Positions 1 through 8,378 of a stretch of DNA of 64,000 nt are shown one piece after another. The translations under genes and the position numbers were made by a program. Below the pieces are notes generated by a model. That model was not told where the DNA came from. It did not search any database and saw only the letters and a program-made list of their open reading frames with translations. The stretch covers positions 23,883 to 87,882 of the forward strand of contig JAJCZJ010000052.1 in assembly GCA_029262455.1 (NCBI GenBank), read 5' to 3'. Positions within the stretch are counted from its first letter, which is position 1. Each line of letters starts with the position of its first letter. The stretch comes from Deltaproteobacteria bacterium. Its GTDB lineage: Bacteria; Desulfobacterota; Binatia; HRBIN30; CADEER01.

Positions 1-2
1 GG

Positions 3-701
3 CAGGACGGGGTCGACGTCGGGCAAACGGCGAAGAGCGGGATGATCGATACCGATCCAACCGTCCTAGTCGCAGTCGGAAACCAACCGGCGCGCGACCG
101 GCCCTTCGATGGAATCATCGACGATGTCCGGATTTTCTCACGCGCGCTGGCGGTAAATGAAGTAGCACGCCTAGCAGCCTACTACCGGCCCTTCGATATC
201 GACGGCAGCGGCAATGTAGACGCGGCGGACCTCTCTGCATTCTTGGTAGCGCCGGAAGATCTCAACGGAGACGGAGAAGTCGACAACGAGGATGAGACTT
301 GCTTGAGCACATTTCTCCAGCACAGCTGCGGTACTCCTGCGGCGACGCCAACCGCCACAGCCACTGCGACCGCCACTCCAACATCCACCGACACCGCAAC
401 CCAAAGTGCGACCAATACGCCGACGGCCACCCCGACGGCCGAACCAATCTGTGGCAACGGAATCGCCGAAAGCGGAGAAGCCTGCGACGCTGGAGCCGAC
501 AACGCCACCGGCAACTCCTGCTGCGCCGTCGATTGCCAGTTCAAGGCAGACGGCACCGCAAGCTGTGATGGCAATTCATGCACGCGAACCGATACCTGCA
601 CTGTCGGCGTGTGCAGCGCCGGCCAATGCGCAGACGGCGAGGCGTGTACTACTTGCGGCGGGACCTGCGCTGACAATGGAACATCATGCGACTGCGAGTA
701 G
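3..701 (+). CDS. Exported LamG/EF-hand protein, C-terminal part
   Basis: This is the 3' end of a gene that runs off the left edge; the frame is open from base 3, so no start is visible. The first ~45 residues look like the end of a LamG/concanavalin-like domain (DGIIDDVRIFSRAL is the typical closing strand). An EF-hand/dockerin-like segment follows (FDIDGSGNVDAADL, then DLNGDGEVDNED), then a Thr/Pro/Ala linker, then a Cys-rich tail with a CGNG-type motif as in DUF4215-like modules. This layout suggests a cell-surface or secreted protein. It converges on the SulP gene with a 9-base gap. The function of the missing N-terminal part cannot be told. Confidence 0.75.
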   Translation, partial: QDGVDVGQTAKSGMIDTDPTVLVAVGNQPARDRPFDGIIDDVRIFSRALAVNEVARLAAYYRPFDIDGSGNVDAADLSAFLVAPEDLNGDGEVDNEDETCLSTFLQHSCGTPAATPTATATATATPTSTDTATQSATNTPTATPTAEPICGNGIAESGEACDAGADNATGNSCCAVDCQFKADGTASCDGNSCTRTDTCTVGVCSAGQCADGEACTTCGGTCADNGTSCDCE

Positions 702-709
702 GCAGCGCC

Positions 710-2776
710 CTAGTCCGCTCGGCGCTCAAATAAGTAGTTGATGGCCTCAGCCTCTTCGCTGTGGAGTAGTCCGTGCACTGCCTCCTGCGTTTCGGCACAG
801 AGGATCGATTCGCGCAACTCCGGCGCCCCGATAAAGAGGCGTGCGAAGGCGCCCAGTACAGCGAGGTGATGAGAGGCTTCGGCTTCTGGTGTCGCCAGAA
901 GAACCACACAGCGGACCGGTTCGCCATCAATAGCACCAAAATCCCACCCGGTCTTCGACACGGCCATCACGCCACTCAGGGGAAACCGCTCCTCGAGCGT
1001 ACCATGTGGGATCATCAACCCCTGGCCAATACAGGTCGAACTTTCCTGTTCACGAGCGACCGCTGACGCGATGACCGTCGAAACCCGGGCGTCGACCGAC
1101 GTCACCGCGATCAACAAGTGCGACATGATCTCGATGGCGTTCCACTTGTCGCGAAACGATGGCTCGATCAGGATGCACGCCGGTGTCAAGAAATCGAGTA
1201 AATGCTCGTCGAGCGCAGGCGATTCGTCGGTCTCCGTCGGCGGCGAATCCAAGGCATTCTTTGCGTGGTAACGACGGTGCAGGGTATTCCATTGCACGCG
1301 AACAGGCGCTCGCGATTTGATTCGATCGCGTTCCCATCTTTCCAGCAGATCGAGCACCGCGTGGTCGATGTATTCGAGATCTTCGACGTGCAAGTGCACT
1401 TCGCGGTCTGGTGGCATATTCTCTAGAGCCGCAGCCAAGCGCGGAATGCGCAGAAACGACGCCGCGCCTCGCAGGTGCAAGTGGACGCGCCCCCCTTCCC
1501 CGTCGTCGACAACCTCCGTTTCGAGACGGTGAAAGCTCTGCCCGCTCGAGTACAACAACTTGGCGGCTGCCAGCGCGATGCCGAAGACAATTCCGGTCAA
1601 CAGGTTGATCAGTACAATCGTTACAACCGTCGCACCGAAAATGATGACTTCGCTAAGCCCGTACTGGCGCAACGCGGCTAGGGGCCGGGTGCGAACCAGA
1701 TTGAAACCGATGAAAACCAGCAGCGCAGCCAGACTCGCGGTCGGAACGATTTCGAGGGCTCGCGGCGCGACCAGCATCGAGAACAAGATCATTCCACCCA
1801 GGAGCAAGACCGAAGCACGCGAGGTGGCCCCGGCCCGCACATTCGCCGTACTGCGAGTAATGACGCCAGTCGTCGGAAGAGCACCCAGCAAACCACAGAT
1901 CGTATTGCCAACGCCTTGGGCGAAGAGCTCGCGATCGTAGTCTGTGCGCTGCCCATCGTGCATGCCGTCCACAGCCGTCGCACACAGCAACGTCTCCGCA
2001 CTGGCGACGAAGGTGAGTGCGACAGCCGTACCGAGGATGGCTGGACTCAGGAGCAGCGCAAAGTCCGCCCCGCCAGGAGGCGCCAGCGCTGCCAGCAAGG
2101 ATTCCGGCATCGACACATAGCGGACCGGGAGATCACCGATCCAGGCAACAAACGTCGCAGTCCCCACCGCCGCCAGCGGTGCTGGAACGTAGGACAATGG
2201 ACCACGCTTGATCAGATTGAAAACGACCAGCACCACCAATGTAAGAACGCCAAGCTGAGCTGCCAGGACGTGACTCGAACCATCGGCCCCCCTCAACCCC
2301 TTGATGATCGCTTCAGGAATCGTAACCAGATTCTCCAGGCCGCTCGACTTGGGGTTGTCATCGACCATCACATGGAACTGAGCGGATAAGATCAGCACCC
2401 CGATACCGGCCAACATCCCGTTGATCACGGCCGGCGAGACGGCCCGAAAGATTTGCCCCAATCGCAACAGCCCCGCTGCCGCCTGCAGGATCCCCATGAC
2501 GACCACAATCACCGCGAGCCCCGCAGCGCCGTAGTCGGTCACGGCGTCCAGCACCATCACCGCGAGGCCGGCCGATGGCCCACTCACTTGCAGCGGACTT
2601 CCTGCCAGCGAACCGACGATCAGGCCACCAACAATCGCCGTCACCATTCCACTGGCCGGCGGCATACCCGATGCGATCGCAATCCCCATCGACAGAGGTA
2701 AGCTAATTAGGAACACTACCACCGCCGGAGCTAAGTTCTCGCGGATAGGTCGAATGATATCGTTTGCTTGGTTCAC
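710..2776 (-). CDS. SulP anion transporter fused to STAS-like and PTS EIIA domains
   Basis: The 688-residue protein begins with a SulP (SLC26-type) membrane domain, roughly residues 1-400, with many hydrophobic helices and the motif PLSMGIAIASGMPP. A STAS-like segment follows (about 415-500), then a PTS EIIA type-2 domain (about 530-688). The EIIA part keeps the phosphorylatable histidine at residue 591 in an IPHGT motif. SulP proteins move sulfate, bicarbonate or other anions across the inner membrane; which anion is carried here cannot be told. The extra EIIA domain suggests control by PTS phosphorylation (inference). The start is a GTG chosen because it keeps the usual SulP N-terminus; no good ribosome site precedes it. 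Confidence 0.88.
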   Translation of the reverse strand: MNQANDIIRPIRENLAPAVVVFLISLPLSMGIAIASGMPPASGMVTAIVGGLIVGSLAGSPLQVSGPSAGLAVMVLDAVTDYGAAGLAVIVVVMGILQAAAGLLRLGQIFRAVSPAVINGMLAGIGVLILSAQFHVMVDDNPKSSGLENLVTIPEAIIKGLRGADGSSHVLAAQLGVLTLVVLVVFNLIKRGPLSYVPAPLAAVGTATFVAWIGDLPVRYVSMPESLLAALAPPGGADFALLLSPAILGTAVALTFVASAETLLCATAVDGMHDGQRTDYDRELFAQGVGNTICGLLGALPTTGVITRSTANVRAGATSRASVLLLGGMILFSMLVAPRALEIVPTASLAALLVFIGFNLVRTRPLAALRQYGLSEVIIFGATVVTIVLINLLTGIVFGIALAAAKLLYSSGQSFHRLETEVVDDGEGGRVHLHLRGAASFLRIPRLAAALENMPPDREVHLHVEDLEYIDHAVLDLLERWERDRIKSRAPVRVQWNTLHRRYHAKNALDSPPTETDESPALDEHLLDFLTPACILIEPSFRDKWNAIEIMSHLLIAVTSVDARVSTVIASAVAREQESSTCIGQGLMIPHGTLEERFPLSGVMAVSKTGWDFGAIDGEPVRCVVLLATPEAEASHHLAVLGAFARLFIGAPELRESILCAETQEAVHGLLHSEEAEAINYLFERRAD

Positions 2777-2991
2777 AGAGTCCAGTTAGCGGAAGTTTCG
2801 GGGCGACGCGAGTCAATCGAGCGGGACGAAGGCTCGCGCTGGCAAAGTCAGCGCCGCTCTAACCAACCACAAAGGCGAGGCAGGAACCTCGTGACTACGC
2901 ACATTATCGTCAACGGGCACTGGCGTTGTTCTCGGATCTGTCATCAGCGCAAACTCGGAGACCTCTGGATCATCGCGCGCTGCACGGTTCG

Positions 2992-4047
2992 TCACTCGGT
3001 CCGCGGCAGTCGGACCTTCATCGCCAACATCAGACTGAAATCGGCGCCGCGCTCGACTCCGCTCAGATTATTGACTCCAAAGAGCTGAAAGGTCAGACCT
3101 CGGCGTGGAGTGAAGTTCAAACCGAGACCAAGCTCCAGAACCTCTCCTTCCAGGAGGCTGGCGCCGCTTCCACGAATCGGGCTGGTGTAGAAGGCCTGAT
3201 GCAAGAATGTCGTCCAACGTTCGGTGAGGGCAAGCTCCAATGCGAGGGCCTGCGAAAACATCGGCTTCAGAGATATCGCACCCGCCGCCGGTTTGATCGG
3301 GCCAATCGGGTACACAAGGTTGGCGTTCGCATAGACGAACAGCCGCGAAAACAGCTGCTCCTGCAGCGCCACACCAATCCCGAAGTCCGGTTTGCCACTG
3401 CCAACAGCCTGGTGTCGGTTGCCGCTCGGGAGCTTCAAGCCAAAACGAAGCGAGGTGGTCGGCCACTTCTCCTCTAGCGGCACTTCGAGCTTGCCTGAAA
3501 ACCATAGATCGCCGAGCTCGAAACCGACCTGCCCGGCGCGTAATAAATCGGTGTCCCCGCGCCGCACCCTGAACTCTCCGAAACTGTTGTCGGGGTAAAG
3601 ACTTCGCTCGACGTTACGCAATCCTACGAGCGACTCAACCCCATCGATGAAGCCATCGAGAAATCCACCGTATCGAGTCAGAAAGGGCAGATGGATTCCG
3701 ACCTCGACGCGGTCGAGGATTCCATACCGCAGACCGAAGACCGTTCGATTGGTTTCGAACTTCAACCTCGATTCGATGCGACCGGTCGAGGTCCCGATCA
3801 CATCGCTTTCGGTCGTTTCGAAGTCGAGCTGCCACTCCCCAATCGATACGACGCGCGCGCCTTCAAACGGTAGCTGAAGGAAGATCAGCTGGATCGGATG
3901 AAAGTTTCGTGTCGGCGCAGGCCCAGCGAACCGGTAGCCTGGGTCCTCAGCCAGACCATCGAGAGCCAACACCGAAGTCGTTTGCGACAGCAGAATAAGC
4001 GCCGCAACGTAGTGCGACCAACCAGCTGCCTTCGTCGGGATGCTCAC
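2992..4047 (-). CDS. DUF3187-like outer-membrane protein
   Basis: This 351-residue protein has a signal peptide (hydrophobic stretch around residues 12-28) and then alternating amphipathic strands, as in an outer-membrane beta-barrel. The segment after the signal (GYRFAGPAPTRNFHPIQLIFLQLPFEG) and the barrel pattern resemble the uncharacterised DUF3187 family; that assignment is from memory. The GTG start overlaps the stop of the upstream gene (GTGA), so it is very probably translated together with the two thioredoxin-fold genes before it. It could be the outer-membrane component of a system that handles the substrate of the deiodinase-like protein, but this is inference from linkage only. Confidence 0.6.
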   Translation of the reverse strand: MSIPTKAAGWSHYVAALILLSQTTSVLALDGLAEDPGYRFAGPAPTRNFHPIQLIFLQLPFEGARVVSIGEWQLDFETTESDVIGTSTGRIESRLKFETNRTVFGLRYGILDRVEVGIHLPFLTRYGGFLDGFIDGVESLVGLRNVERSLYPDNSFGEFRVRRGDTDLLRAGQVGFELGDLWFSGKLEVPLEEKWPTTSLRFGLKLPSGNRHQAVGSGKPDFGIGVALQEQLFSRLFVYANANLVYPIGPIKPAAGAISLKPMFSQALALELALTERWTTFLHQAFYTSPIRGSGASLLEGEVLELGLGLNFTPRRGLTFQLFGVNNLSGVERGADFSLMLAMKVRLPRTE

Positions 4048-4664
4048 GGCTCAGAACGCCCGTGCGAGGGTCCTGAGGAAACGACAGCCTCCAACGAGTG
4101 CTCCAGGCTCTCGAGGTCGAAGTCGCGGCCGAGCGCGACCGCGCGATGTGCTGCCAGAGTAATTTCCCCGTCGATGCCGAACAACAACACATCGAACCAT
4201 CCTACAGGACCTGCGCTAGCCGGGACCACGCACGGAATCGAAACCTTGTGATCTTCGACATACGCGTTGGCGCGACGCATTCGATCGATCATCGTAGTCG
4301 CAGTCGCGTCGCCGGAAAAGACGAACAGGAACTGCACCTGACTGCCATACCGGCGGTCCAGGCGCTGGAACGCTTCGAGCAACGCCATCTCGCGCTCGCT
4401 CGAGCCGCCCATAGCAAGCAGCGCCACTGCCTTTTGACCGAGAAAGTCGCTGATCCGCACCGGCTCGTACAACGCCCCCGCGTTTTCCCGAGTGATCTCA
4501 CGTTGACCCACTTTGAAGTCATAAAACCTGAGCGGCGTGAGCTCTAGGACATAGAAGTTGAGTGGACTGATTGAAGTCGCCGATCCTGTAGCCGCAGACA
4601 ATGTGACGAACGCAGCGATCAAGGTGCACGCATGCCTGCTTCCGCGACCACCTGAGCGCCTCAT
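4044..4664 (-). CDS. Redox-dead deiodinase/thioredoxin-fold paralogue
   Basis: The 206-residue product has a signal peptide (residues ~1-31) and a thioredoxin-like fold that parallels the selenoprotein encoded just upstream. RISDFLGQKAVALLAMGGSS here lines up with RLSDFRGFKPVALVFGSYTU there, and QVQFLFVF with EVQFLLVY. At the catalytic position the paralogue has serine in place of selenocysteine, and no cysteine lies nearby, so it is unlikely to do redox chemistry. It may bind or present the same ligand, or scaffold its partner (inference). The start was chosen because its ATG overlaps the TGA stop of the upstream gene (ATGA), implying translational coupling; its own stop overlaps the next start. 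Confidence 0.7.
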   Translation of the reverse strand: MRRSGGRGSRHACTLIAAFVTLSAATGSATSISPLNFYVLELTPLRFYDFKVGQREITRENAGALYEPVRISDFLGQKAVALLAMGGSSEREMALLEAFQRLDRRYGSQVQFLFVFSGDATATTMIDRMRRANAYVEDHKVSIPCVVPASAGPVGWFDVLLFGIDGEITLAAHRAVALGRDFDLESLEHSLEAVVSSGPSHGRSEP

Positions 4665-5389
4665 GGCTGAACGCCTCCAAGTCTCGCCAGCTCCTCTTCG
4701 ATCGCCGCCTCGAGTGGACCCGGACGAAAACCGAACGGGCCGCGTGCCCCCTTGAACGCGATCCTTCCATCTCTCCCGACCAGGTACAGCCGGTCTGGCA
4801 GCGCGTTGTACGCGGTCATCGTGCTGTCGTCGAGGTCGTCGATCAGGCACGGCATGGCGATCTCGAGGTCGTTGACGCAGCTGTTGGCAACCTGAAAACG
4901 CTCGACACTCGAAGTCGGGTGCTCGACGTACCGCAGGCGTGGGTTGACCTGAACGCTCCACCCATCGGCCGGATGAGCTTCGCGAATGTATACGAGAAGA
5001 AACTGCACTTCATTGCGGTAGCGTTCGTAGAGATCGTCGATGGCGCCAACCTGGCTCCGAAAAGGCGGTCAGGTATAGCTCCCGAAGACGAGCGCGACCG
5101 GCTTGAATCCACGAAAATCGCTCAGCCGGATCGCACCGTTCTTCCTAGGCACCTCTCGATAGTGTGTCGCCAGGTCCAGGTCGTAGACCCGCAATGGAAG
5201 CAGCTCGAAGTCCGGCGCGAGGTCGCCCTCATCGACCAGGTCGCTGCGCTTCCAGTAGTCGACCATTTCGCGAAAGAACTCTACGACGCGCCACGACGGC
5301 GCCTCAGCCGACACTCCGAACGCAGGATATCGCACAAAGCCAAGCAAAACGGTCACGAGCAATGTCTGTATCAGCAGTGTCTTGGTCAT
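4661..5389 (-). CDS. Iodothyronine-deiodinase-like selenoprotein (TGA = Sec107)
   Basis: Read straight through, the frame is interrupted by a single TGA at 5069-5071, yet both sides are in the same frame and together form one deiodinase-like (PF00837-type) thioredoxin fold of 242 residues. The stop falls exactly at the family's selenocysteine: VFGSYT-U-PPFRSQVGAIDDLY, matching the GS-x-T-U-PPF active site of deiodinases. A hydrophobic N-terminus (MTKTLLIQTLLVTVLLGF) indicates export or an inner-membrane anchor. A SECIS-like hairpin follows the TGA. Known deiodinases remove halogen reductively from aromatic rings; the bacterial substrate is unknown. First gene of a three-gene overlapping operon. 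An automatic gene finder would split it into two false genes (about 5071-5389 and 4661-5008). Confidence 0.85.
5042..5058 (-). promoter_or_regulatory. SECIS-like hairpin after the Sec codon
   Basis: In the mRNA, bases +11 to +27 after the UGA can fold as GGAGCC-AGGUU-GGCGCC: six paired positions with one A-G mismatch and a five-base loop with G at its second position. This fits the loose bacterial SECIS rule (short stem-loop shortly after UGA, G in the first two loop bases) used to recruit SelB. It also codes for protein, as expected in bacteria. The fold is drawn by eye. Confidence 0.55.
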
Positions 5390-5450
5390 GGCTTCAACGC
5401 AACGGGCGATCCAACAACCCCTACAAAGTCGCGCGACAAGTTGCCAGGAG

Positions 5451-5486
5451 GACCCAAAGGGACCCAAAGGGACCCAAAGAGACCAA
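5451..5486. repeat. Tandem 10-bp repeat, about 3.5 copies
   Basis: The unit GACCCAAAGG is repeated at 5451, 5461 and 5471 (last base changed), followed by a partial copy GACCAAG. It lies in the 179-base gap between the divergent selenoprotein operon and the VOC gene, where promoters for both directions should be. It may be a slipped-strand array or a set of direct binding sites. Confidence 0.8.
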
Positions 5487-5568
5487 GATCCATATGTGGA
5501 AGTCTTCGTTCAAGTTCGATAGATCCGAATCTCGCTCCTGCGCGCAAAGCCCAAAGAGAGGATCCGCC

Positions 5569-6054
5569 ATGATCAAGGGATTGCATCACGCGGCCTACCG
5601 TTGCCGCGACTCCGAAGAGACGCGAGCCTTCTACGAGGACTTTCTCGGCCTTCCGTTGGTTGAGGCATTCGCCATCGGCACCACCGCCACTGGTCGATCG
5701 GCGAAAGTCCTCCACACTTTCTTCCAGATGGACGACGGCTCCTGCATAGCGTTCTTCGAATCCCCCGACTCTCCATTCGACTTCAAGCAGCAACACGACT
5801 TCGACCTCCACATCGCGCTGACCGTAGACGACGAGAACCTGGAGAAGATGCTCGAGAAAGGTCGTTCAAATTCGATCGACACACGCGGCCCCTCCGACCA
5901 CGGCTTTGTTCGGTCGATCTACTTCCGCGACCCAAACGGCTACGTTGTCGAGCTCGCCGCGCCCACCGGATCCAAAAAATCAGAATTCGACCAGGACAAG
6001 GCGATCCAGTCGCTAAAGGATTGGCAAGCGTCAAAGGGGACCGGTGTTGCATGA
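5569..6054 (+). CDS. VOC-superfamily (glyoxalase/dioxygenase-like) protein
   Basis: The 161-residue product has two beta-alpha-beta-beta-beta halves typical of vicinal-oxygen-chelate proteins: it opens with LHHAAYRCRDSEETRAFYEDFLGL and ends with YFRDPNGYVVELAAP, where the first His and last Glu are usual metal ligands. Such proteins include glyoxalases, extradiol dioxygenases and ring-fission or epimerase enzymes acting on small organic substrates. The start follows an AGAGAGG ribosome site. The stop overlaps the next start (ATGA), so it is coupled to the SRPBCC gene and begins a catabolic-looking cluster. The exact reaction cannot be told. Confidence 0.85.
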   Translation: MIKGLHHAAYRCRDSEETRAFYEDFLGLPLVEAFAIGTTATGRSAKVLHTFFQMDDGSCIAFFESPDSPFDFKQQHDFDLHIALTVDDENLEKMLEKGRSNSIDTRGPSDHGFVRSIYFRDPNGYVVELAAPTGSKKSEFDQDKAIQSLKDWQASKGTGVA

Positions 6055-6530
6055 GAGCTTCTGCGCACGCGTCGACAACCGTACCGCTCCCGAGAGAGAC
6101 GGTTTTCGATTACGCCGTTTCCAACGAATGCTTCGAACGCGATCTCCACTCGTACGGTCCGATCAGTGGAATCAAGAGCGGCGAGATGCTCGACGGAGAG
6201 CCCCTTGGCACAGGCGCCCGACGAAGGATGACGTTGCTCGATGGAACGGTTCTCGTTGAAGACATTCTGCAATTCGATCGACCCGAGGTACACCGCTATC
6301 GCTGGACGAACGGATTGAAACCGCCATTCAGCTGGTTGGTCCAAAGCGGCGAAGGCTGCTTTACCTTCTCTGATGTCGAATCAGGAACCCAGGTCGATTG
6401 GGGTTACACCTTCGAGCTCAGGAGCTTCGCCTTCTACCCGCTGGCGATACCGATCGTTCGGTTGTTCCAGCAGTGGCAGAAACAAGGATTGGCGCAAGTT
6501 CGCAAATCACTTCTGGCAAGCGCCGACTAG
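6051..6530 (+). CDS. SRPBCC-family ligand-binding protein
   Basis: This is a 159-residue START/Bet-v1-like (SRPBCC) protein. It opens with a strand-then-helix pattern (STTVPLPRETVFDYAVSNECFERDL) and ends with a long C-terminal helix (LFQQWQKQGLAQVRKSLLAS) that usually closes the hydrophobic pocket. Members bind or transform hydrophobic small molecules. It overlaps the VOC gene by four bases (ATGA), which fixes the start, and probably acts on the same substrate class as its neighbours. No signal peptide, so cytoplasmic. Confidence 0.8.
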   Translation: MRASAHASTTVPLPRETVFDYAVSNECFERDLHSYGPISGIKSGEMLDGEPLGTGARRRMTLLDGTVLVEDILQFDRPEVHRYRWTNGLKPPFSWLVQSGEGCFTFSDVESGTQVDWGYTFELRSFAFYPLAIPIVRLFQQWQKQGLAQVRKSLLASAD

Positions 6531-6604
6531 CTGTCTCCACCCTCTCCAATCTTCGGTCGCAGAGCACTCGCCACCGTGGCCGGAATGGGCTACCTTTCCG
6601 CGCC

Positions 6605-7057
6605 ATGGCAGCCAACGAACTTCAAGCACTCGTCCGCGGCCTGGCAGACAAAGAGGCGATCCGAGACCTCACCTACCTCTACGTTCACCACGTTTGGCAA
6701 GACAACCCAGCCGCGGTCGCAGAGTTGTTCGCTGAAGACGGTCAGATGGACACCAGTCTAGAGGACCCGATCCAAGGTCGAGACGCCCTGCGGGCCGCCT
6801 TCGAGAGACTCCTCGACGGCGCCGACCTGCAACCATTCGTCCACAACCACATCATCGACATCGACGGGGATACCGCTTCCGGCGTCTGCTACATCGACTT
6901 GCGTTCGGTACAGGACGGCAAGAGCATGATGGGTTCGGGGTACTACACCGACCGCTACGTGCGGATCGAGGGCCAATGGAAGTTCCAATCACGCGCCCTC
7001 ACCCTGCGCCACTTCGTGCCGCTCGAAGACGGTTGGGCGAACCACAACGACAAGTAG
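6605..7057 (+). CDS. SnoaL/NTF2-like protein
   Basis: The 150-residue protein has the NTF2-like cone fold signature: an N-terminal helix with DKEAIRDLTYLYVHHVWQ, then AVAELFAEDGQMD, then IQGRDALRAAFERL, and a closing beta-sheet with GQWKFQSRALTL. The family includes small dehydratases, isomerases and ligand-binding proteins. It is encoded on the same strand between the SRPBCC gene (74 bases upstream) and an amidohydrolase (25 bases downstream), so it is probably another enzyme or binding protein of that pathway. The start gives the standard N-terminus. Confidence 0.82.
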   Translation: MAANELQALVRGLADKEAIRDLTYLYVHHVWQDNPAAVAELFAEDGQMDTSLEDPIQGRDALRAAFERLLDGADLQPFVHNHIIDIDGDTASGVCYIDLRSVQDGKSMMGSGYYTDRYVRIEGQWKFQSRALTLRHFVPLEDGWANHNDK

Positions 7058-7082
7058 CGCTTCGAGATCGGGGATCCGCTCC

Positions 7083-8336
7083 ATGCCACGTACAGTATTT
7101 CGAGGCGCCAACTTGCTCGACGGGACCAACCCGGCGGTCGCCGGCAATACTGTGGTCATCGAGGGACAACGCATCGCGGCCGTGGCCGTGGATCAGGAGT
7201 TTTCACCCGCGCCGACCGACGCCATCTATGAGCTGAACGGCGCTACGCTACTTCCCGGTATGGTACAGGCACACTGGCACGGCTCCTATCACGGCTTGGA
7301 TTTCGAGCCGGCACCCGTCGGCCTCGAGCGTCCGCCCGGCTACCTGATGCTACTCGCTGCTAAGCAAGCTCGGATGGCCCTCGACTACGGGTTCACCGGT
7401 GTCATCGGCGCCGCCACCGGCGACGCCCTAGACGCGCAACTCAAGACTGCCATCGCCGACAACATCTTGGTCGGCCCTCGTATCATGGCTAGCGGGCGTT
7501 GGCTCATCACCACCGGCGATTCCAATGACCTCCCCGAGTTTTGGTGGTGGGGAATCACTGCCGAAGGCAGCCAGCGCATCTGCGACGGCGCCAACGAATT
7601 CCGCAAGGCCGTACGGCAGGAAATCAAAGAGGGCGCCGAAATCATCAAGATCTTCAGCGACAGTGGGCACGCCCTGATCTACGGCACCGACTTCGTTTCG
7701 ATGATCGACGACGAGTTGAAGGCGGTCGTCGAAGCCGCGCATCACCGTGGTGCAAAAGTTCGATCGCACGTAACCTCGAAGAAGAACATTCTCGCATGCA
7801 TCGCGGCCGGCGTAGACGTACTCGACCACGCCGACTGGATGGACGACGAATGCATCGAGGCAATGGTCCAAGCCGGCACCTACGTCTGCCCGAGCCTCTG
7901 GCTCCCTCACGCCATCATCGAACGGCTTACCAACGAGGGCCAAGGCGACGAACCATTCGTCGCGACCATGCGCACCGAAGTCGAGAACATGCGCACGATG
8001 CTACCGCGTGCCACGGCGGCGGGGGTAAAACTCATGGTCGGCGACGACTGGGGAACAGCCATGACGCCCCACGGTGACTACAACAAGGAGATGCAGCTCT
8101 ACGTAGAAGACGTCGGTATCAAGCCGCTCGACGTGCTGCGCTGGGCGACCCTCCATGGAACCGAGTGCATGGGGCTGGGCAGCGAACTCGGAACGATAGC
8201 CGAAGGCAAGCTGGCCGATCTGGTGATCGTGAACGGTGACCCGAGCGAAGACATCGGAGTCCTCGGAGATCCTGCGAATATCCAGGCGGTGATGCGAGAC
8301 GGAACCTTCGTCAAAGAACCTCAGAAGGATCAATGA
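7083..8336 (+). CDS. Metal-dependent amidohydrolase (prolidase/imidazolonepropionase-like)
   Basis: This 417-residue TIM-barrel hydrolase carries the amidohydrolase metal-site series: HWH after strand 1 (LPGMVQAHWHGS), a lysine that is usually carboxylated (GAEIIKIFSDSG), H in KVRSHVTSKK, H in VDVLDHADWM, and D in LMVGDDWGT. The C-terminal IAEGKLADLVIVNGDP motif completes the composite beta-sandwich. It hydrolyses an amide, lactam or ester bond of an unknown substrate in the cytoplasm. It lies 25 bases after the SnoaL-like gene and 42 bases before a second, unrelated-subfamily amidohydrolase. Confidence 0.9.
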   Translation: MPRTVFRGANLLDGTNPAVAGNTVVIEGQRIAAVAVDQEFSPAPTDAIYELNGATLLPGMVQAHWHGSYHGLDFEPAPVGLERPPGYLMLLAAKQARMALDYGFTGVIGAATGDALDAQLKTAIADNILVGPRIMASGRWLITTGDSNDLPEFWWWGITAEGSQRICDGANEFRKAVRQEIKEGAEIIKIFSDSGHALIYGTDFVSMIDDELKAVVEAAHHRGAKVRSHVTSKKNILACIAAGVDVLDHADWMDDECIEAMVQAGTYVCPSLWLPHAIIERLTNEGQGDEPFVATMRTEVENMRTMLPRATAAGVKLMVGDDWGTAMTPHGDYNKEMQLYVEDVGIKPLDVLRWATLHGTECMGLGSELGTIAEGKLADLVIVNGDPSEDIGVLGDPANIQAVMRDGTFVKEPQKDQ

Positions 8337-8378
8337 CTCGATATCCGGGGCGACACAGTAGAGGACCAAGGAAAGACG

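Noticed and set aside
343..445. ACN-rich stretch as a DNA microsatellite
   Set aside because: It is the coding sequence of a Thr/Pro/Ala linker in an exported protein, not an independent repeat element.
5069..5071. TGA read as a true stop, giving two separate short genes
   Set aside because: Both parts lie in the same frame and make one continuous deiodinase-like fold; the stop is at the family's Sec position and a hairpin follows. The downstream part has no proper ribosome site for its GTG.
5164..5568. Long in-frame extension upstream of the VOC gene
   Set aside because: It runs antisense to the selenoprotein gene, crosses the 10-bp repeats and has Arg/Ser-rich junk composition; the ATG at 5569 has a good ribosome site and the family start.
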